Assembly: GCA_948759685.1 (NCBI GenBank)
Contig: CAQBGY010000262.1
Location: 1 to 5,267 of the forward strand
Length of the DNA: 5,267 nucleotides
From: an uncultured Eubacterium sp.
GTDB taxonomy: Bacteria > Bacillota_A > Clostridia > Lachnospirales > Lachnospiraceae
Reading direction: 5' to 3'
The position numbers and the translations under genes are program-made. Positions 5,163 to 5,267 of the stretch are shown here, piece by piece. How positions within the stretch are numbered: the first letter of the stretch is position 1; each line of letters opens with the position of its first letter. Under the pieces are notes generated by a model. That model worked only from the letters and a program-made list of their open reading frames with translations, did no database searches and was not told where the DNA came from.

Positions 5163-5267
5163 ATTACCACCTCACAAAAGAAAAAGTACCAAAAAGAAAA
5201 TCCGCTGCGGCGGGGATCGCCTGCGGGCGGGAAGGGGGAAAAGGGGGAGCAAAAGAGCGGCGGCTAC
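5163..5267. other. Rep leader, purine-rich end of window
   Basis: Upstream of rep is the ribosome site CCACCTC (5167-5173, GAGGTGG on the minus strand), then AAAAG-type direct repeats around GTACC, a GC-rich stretch with CCGCTGCGG, and the homopurine tract GGGGGAAAAGGGGGAG (5234-5249). No -10/-35 pair is clear. The purine tract is nearly the reverse complement of 114-131 at the other end of the window. If the molecule is circular this would be an inverted pair flanking the junction. No gene is seen. Confidence 0.5.

Noticed and set aside
1..5267. Rolling-circle replicon
   Set aside because: No HUH-type Rep is present among the intact genes; the only HxH relaxase motif is the MobV protein.

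Overview
The window reads as a compact mobile replicon, most likely a small mobilizable plasmid or the core of an integrative mobilizable element, from a gut-type Firmicutes/Clostridia host. The basis for the host call is the set of protein families (MobV relaxase, YafQ/DinJ toxin-antitoxin, HTH plus coiled-coil Par-like protein, primase-like Rep), the purine-rich Shine-Dalgarno sites and the Gram-positive style promoters. All six convincing genes lie on the minus strand. No ribosomal RNA, tRNA, integrase, transposase or CRISPR array is visible. The odd window length and self-contained gene set would fit a complete circular molecule of about 5.3 kb, but no terminal overlap proves this.

Layout from left to right. 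Positions 1-278 are non-coding, with two tandem hairpins (31-94) carrying sequences like the nick site of MobV plasmids, then a terminator-like stem (235-274). The MobV relaxase (279-1526) follows, with a clear promoter (1563-1591) and, just upstream, a pair of strong inverted repeats (1599-1679) that is the favoured oriT candidate. A GC-rich, hairpin-dense spacer (1680-1779) separates it from an AT-rich P-loop kinase-like gene (1817-2362), probably cargo. Upstream of the kinase, on the same strand, are a putative pSK1-type Par protein (2402-2884) and a YafQ toxin/DinJ antitoxin pair (2918-3455). The pair is driven by a promoter whose -35 box lies inside a perfect 10-bp inverted repeat. Short gaps and overlaps suggest one transcript: antitoxin, toxin, par, kinase. 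A structured non-coding region (3641-3708) with two mutually exclusive stems separates this from a 483-residue primase-like replication protein (3711-5162). The right end (5163-5267) is a purine-rich leader upstream of rep.

The genes make a coherent survival kit. Rep would start copying, Mob would transfer the DNA in trans with a helper conjugation system, Par would help segregation, and the toxin-antitoxin pair would penalise loss. The most unusual signal is a cluster of nine exact TTTCGC/GCGAAA hexamers, in two blocks spaced on average 11 bp apart, inside the par coding sequence. The copies are read in all three reading frames, and include a 28-bp near-repeat offset by 68 bp, so the selection appears to act on DNA. 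It may be an intragenic centromere (parS-like site), an iteron array or an autoregulatory operator.
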